DNA from: Streptomyces sp. H27-H1
Lineage (GTDB): Bacteria > Actinomycetota > Actinomycetes > Streptomycetales > Streptomycetaceae
Direction of reading: 5' to 3'
Length of the DNA: 64,000 nucleotides
NCBI RefSeq assembly: GCF_026627445.1
Contig: NZ_JAPNLJ010000003.1
Location: 1 to 64,000, forward strand
The notes under the pieces were generated by a model. It saw only the letters and a program-made list of their open reading frames with translations. It searched no databases and had not been told where the DNA came from. How positions within the stretch are numbered: the first letter of the stretch is position 1; every line of letters starts with the position of its first letter. A program made the translations under genes and the position numbers. Positions 62,455 through 64,000 of this stretch are shown piece by piece.

Positions 62455-64000
62455 CTACGAGCCGTACGCCTCGAGTTCCGACAGCTGGCCGGCGGGCCAG
62501 CCGGTGTTGCCGGTGAAGGTCAGGCGCAGATGGCGGACGCCGGACGCGGGAAGGGTGACGGTGACCGTGTTGGATCCCTCCGTGAAGGTGTAGGTGGCGG
62601 AGGCCTTCAGCGTCGACCAGGCCGCGTTGTCGGTGGATCCGAGTACGGAGAGGGTCTGGGTGCGGGTTCCCCAGGAGGCGGGGAGTTTCAGCACCAGTCG
62701 TCCGACGGTCTGCGTGGCGCCGAGGTCGACGCTGAGCGACTGCGGGAAGACGTTGTTGTTGCTCTCCCAGTAGCTGCCGGCGTTCCCGTCGGTGACGTTG
62801 CCGGCCACGTAGCCCTGGGTGTGGGTCGTGTCGGTGGCGCTCTTGCCCTGCGCGAGGTTGGTGCCGGCCGGCGGGGTCGTCGGCGGCGGGGTGGTCGGCG
62901 GGGCCGTCGGGCCGCCGTCGGCCGCGTAGACCTCGAACTCGGAGATCTGTCCGGCCGCCCAGCCGGTGTTGCCGGTGACGTTCAGCCGGACGTAGCGGAC
63001 GTTGGCCGCGTCCAGGGTGATCGATGCGGCGTTGCCGGAGGCGGGGTTGAAGGTGACGCCCGCTGCGGCGCGCAGCGTGGACCAGGCGGCGTTGTCGGTG
63101 GAGCCGAGCACTGCGAGGTTCTCGGTGCGCGTGGCCCAGTCGGCGGAGGGCGGCAGCTTGAGGGTGATCTTGCCGATCTGCTTGGTCTCGCCGAGGTCCA
63201 CCGTCAGGGTCTGCGGGAAGGAATTGCCGTTGCTCTCCCAGTAGGTGGAGGCGTTGCCGTCGACGGCGTTGGACGCCGAGAACGACTGCACGGCCGAGGA
63301 AGCGGTGGCCGGCCGGCCCTGGGCGAGGTTGCCGTTCGGCGGAGTGGTCGGCGGAGTGGTGGGAGGCGTGGTCGGGGGTGTCGTGGGCGGGGTGGTCGGG
63401 GGTGTGGTGGGAGGCGTCGTCGGATCGCTGGGCACGCCGCCGTTCGTCCACACCGGCGCGGGCCACAGGCCGGAGCACGTCTGTCCGGTGTTCCAGCCGG
63501 AGTTGCCGCCGCCGTCGGTGATCTGGAGGCCGGTGCCGATGCAGTTGTGGATCGGGGTCGCCGACTGGGCGATGTTCTTGGCGGTGACCTGGGTGAACTT
63601 CGCGGCGAGGTTGGACTGCGCCTGGATGGCGTAGGTCCCGGCCCCGTCGATGTTGATGTTGGTGAACTCCACCCCGCTGATGGGGCCCTCGATCGAATGG
63701 ATCGCCGCGTACGAGGAGTCCAGGATGTCCGTGTCGGAGATTTTGATGCTGGCGCCCTGCACGCCCTCGTTCAGGCCGGAGAACCAGATCGCGCCGACCC
63801 CGAAGTTCCAGTTGAAGTCGCTGTTCCCGGTGCGGATGAGGGTGTTGCGCGCGGCGGTGATGGTGCCGGCGACCGCGGTGCCCTTGCCGGAGTCGACCCC
63901 CGGGTAGCGGTTGGCGATGTGCAGGCCGCCGCCGTTGCTGATGGTGTCGGACATGACGTTGTCCGAGATGGTGAAGTCCCTGCCGCCGTAGGTGACGATG
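62455..64000 (-). CDS. Secreted beta-helix glycosidase, probably GH87, with two discoidin domains (5' end off window)
   Basis: About 515 C-terminal residues; the frame is open past 64000. The catalytic end is a right-handed beta-helix (MSDTISNGGGLHIANRYPGV, FNWNFGVGAIWFSGLNEGVQ, GLQITDGGGNSGWNTGQTCS) most like GH87 alpha-1,3-glucanase / mycodextranase, from memory. A Pro-Thr linker of seven PTTPP-like units follows, then two F5/8C discoidin (CBM32-like) modules (LAQGRPATASSAVQSFSASN... and LAQGKSATDTTHTQGYVAGN...), separated by another Pro/Thr linker. Targets fungal cell-wall glucan. Confidence 0.75.
   Translation of the reverse strand, partial: IVTYGGRDFTISDNVMSDTISNGGGLHIANRYPGVDSGKGTAVAGTITAARNTLIRTGNSDFNWNFGVGAIWFSGLNEGVQGASIKISDTDILDSSYAAIHSIEGPISGVEFTNINIDGAGTYAIQAQSNLAAKFTQVTAKNIAQSATPIHNCIGTGLQITDGGGNSGWNTGQTCSGLWPAPVWTNGGVPSDPTTPPTTPPTTPPTTPPTTPPTTPPTTPPNGNLAQGRPATASSAVQSFSASNAVDGNASTYWESNGNSFPQTLTVDLGETKQIGKITLKLPPSADWATRTENLAVLGSTDNAAWSTLRAAAGVTFNPASGNAASITLDAANVRYVRLNVTGNTGWAAGQISEFEVYAADGGPTAPPTTPPPTTPPAGTNLAQGKSATDTTHTQGYVAGNVTDGNAGSYWESNNNVFPQSLSVDLGATQTVGRLVLKLPASWGTRTQTLSVLGSTDNAAWSTLKASATYTFTEGSNTVTVTLPASGVRHLRLTFTGNTGWPAGQLSELEAYGS

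Noticed and set aside
63340..63425. Tandem repeats considered as a non-coding satellite
   Set aside because: They encode the Pro-Thr linker of a secreted enzyme in frame.

Overview
The window is high-GC DNA with pervasive GTG starts, ATGA/GTGA stop-start overlaps and actinobacterial gene families (group 1h/5 hydrogenase, secreted GH43/GH64 glycosidases with AbfB or ricin-type carbohydrate modules, DUF3618/DUF4235 envelope proteins, F420-type PPOX protein, IS701 and IS5 remnants). It is most likely a Streptomyces chromosome segment, probably from a soil saprophyte. No tRNA, rRNA or CRISPR array was recognised.

Layout. (1) 1-1.3 kb: edge of a possible transposase and a membrane protein. (2) 1.8-17 kb: a complete high-affinity [NiFe]-hydrogenase locus: hypX, small and large subunits, a cassette of little-studied accessory genes (NifU-like, DUF5947, DUF6084, a 474-aa unknown, a 34-aa peptide), the subunit protease, and hypABFCDE. 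Nearly every gene overlaps its neighbour, so it reads as one or two operons for assembling an H2-scavenging enzyme. (3) 17-27 kb: mixed small genes: a MarR/MFS efflux pair, a holin-like/DUF3618/DUF4235 envelope operon, a GNAT-like protein, a lipoprotein, an SMI1/KNR4 protein, and decaying genes (alpha/beta-hydrolase, CsbD). (4) 27-32 kb: a GH64 beta-1,3-glucanase behind a perfect palindromic operator, a junkyard of IS5, IS701 and cytochrome P450 fragments, a translationally coupled MarR-type pair, and a three-Nudix-domain protein.

(5) 32-54 kb: an L-arabinose / arabinan locus. An ABC importer of the YtfQRT-YjfF type, a LacI-family regulator, araB-araD-araA, three secreted GH43 enzymes (two with AbfB, one with ricin-type domains), aldose 1-epimerase, transketolase and transaldolase would together degrade extracellular arabinan, import L-arabinose, convert it to D-xylulose 5-phosphate and pass it to the pentose phosphate pathway. 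Operator-like sequences sharing a TGTKANCGNTMACA pattern sit upstream of most of these units. The most striking structure is an 1154-bp, essentially identical inverted duplication carrying the sugar-binding-protein gene (35850-37003 and 48331-49484) that brackets the regulator, the araBDA genes and the GH43 genes.

(6) 54-64 kb: a solitary P450, a PPOX-class protein, a type II NADH dehydrogenase, an SDR, a Tat-exported PIG-L deacetylase with a C-terminal beta-propeller-like region, a lipoprotein, and the C-terminal part of a secreted beta-helix glycosidase (probably GH87) with two discoidin domains running off the end.
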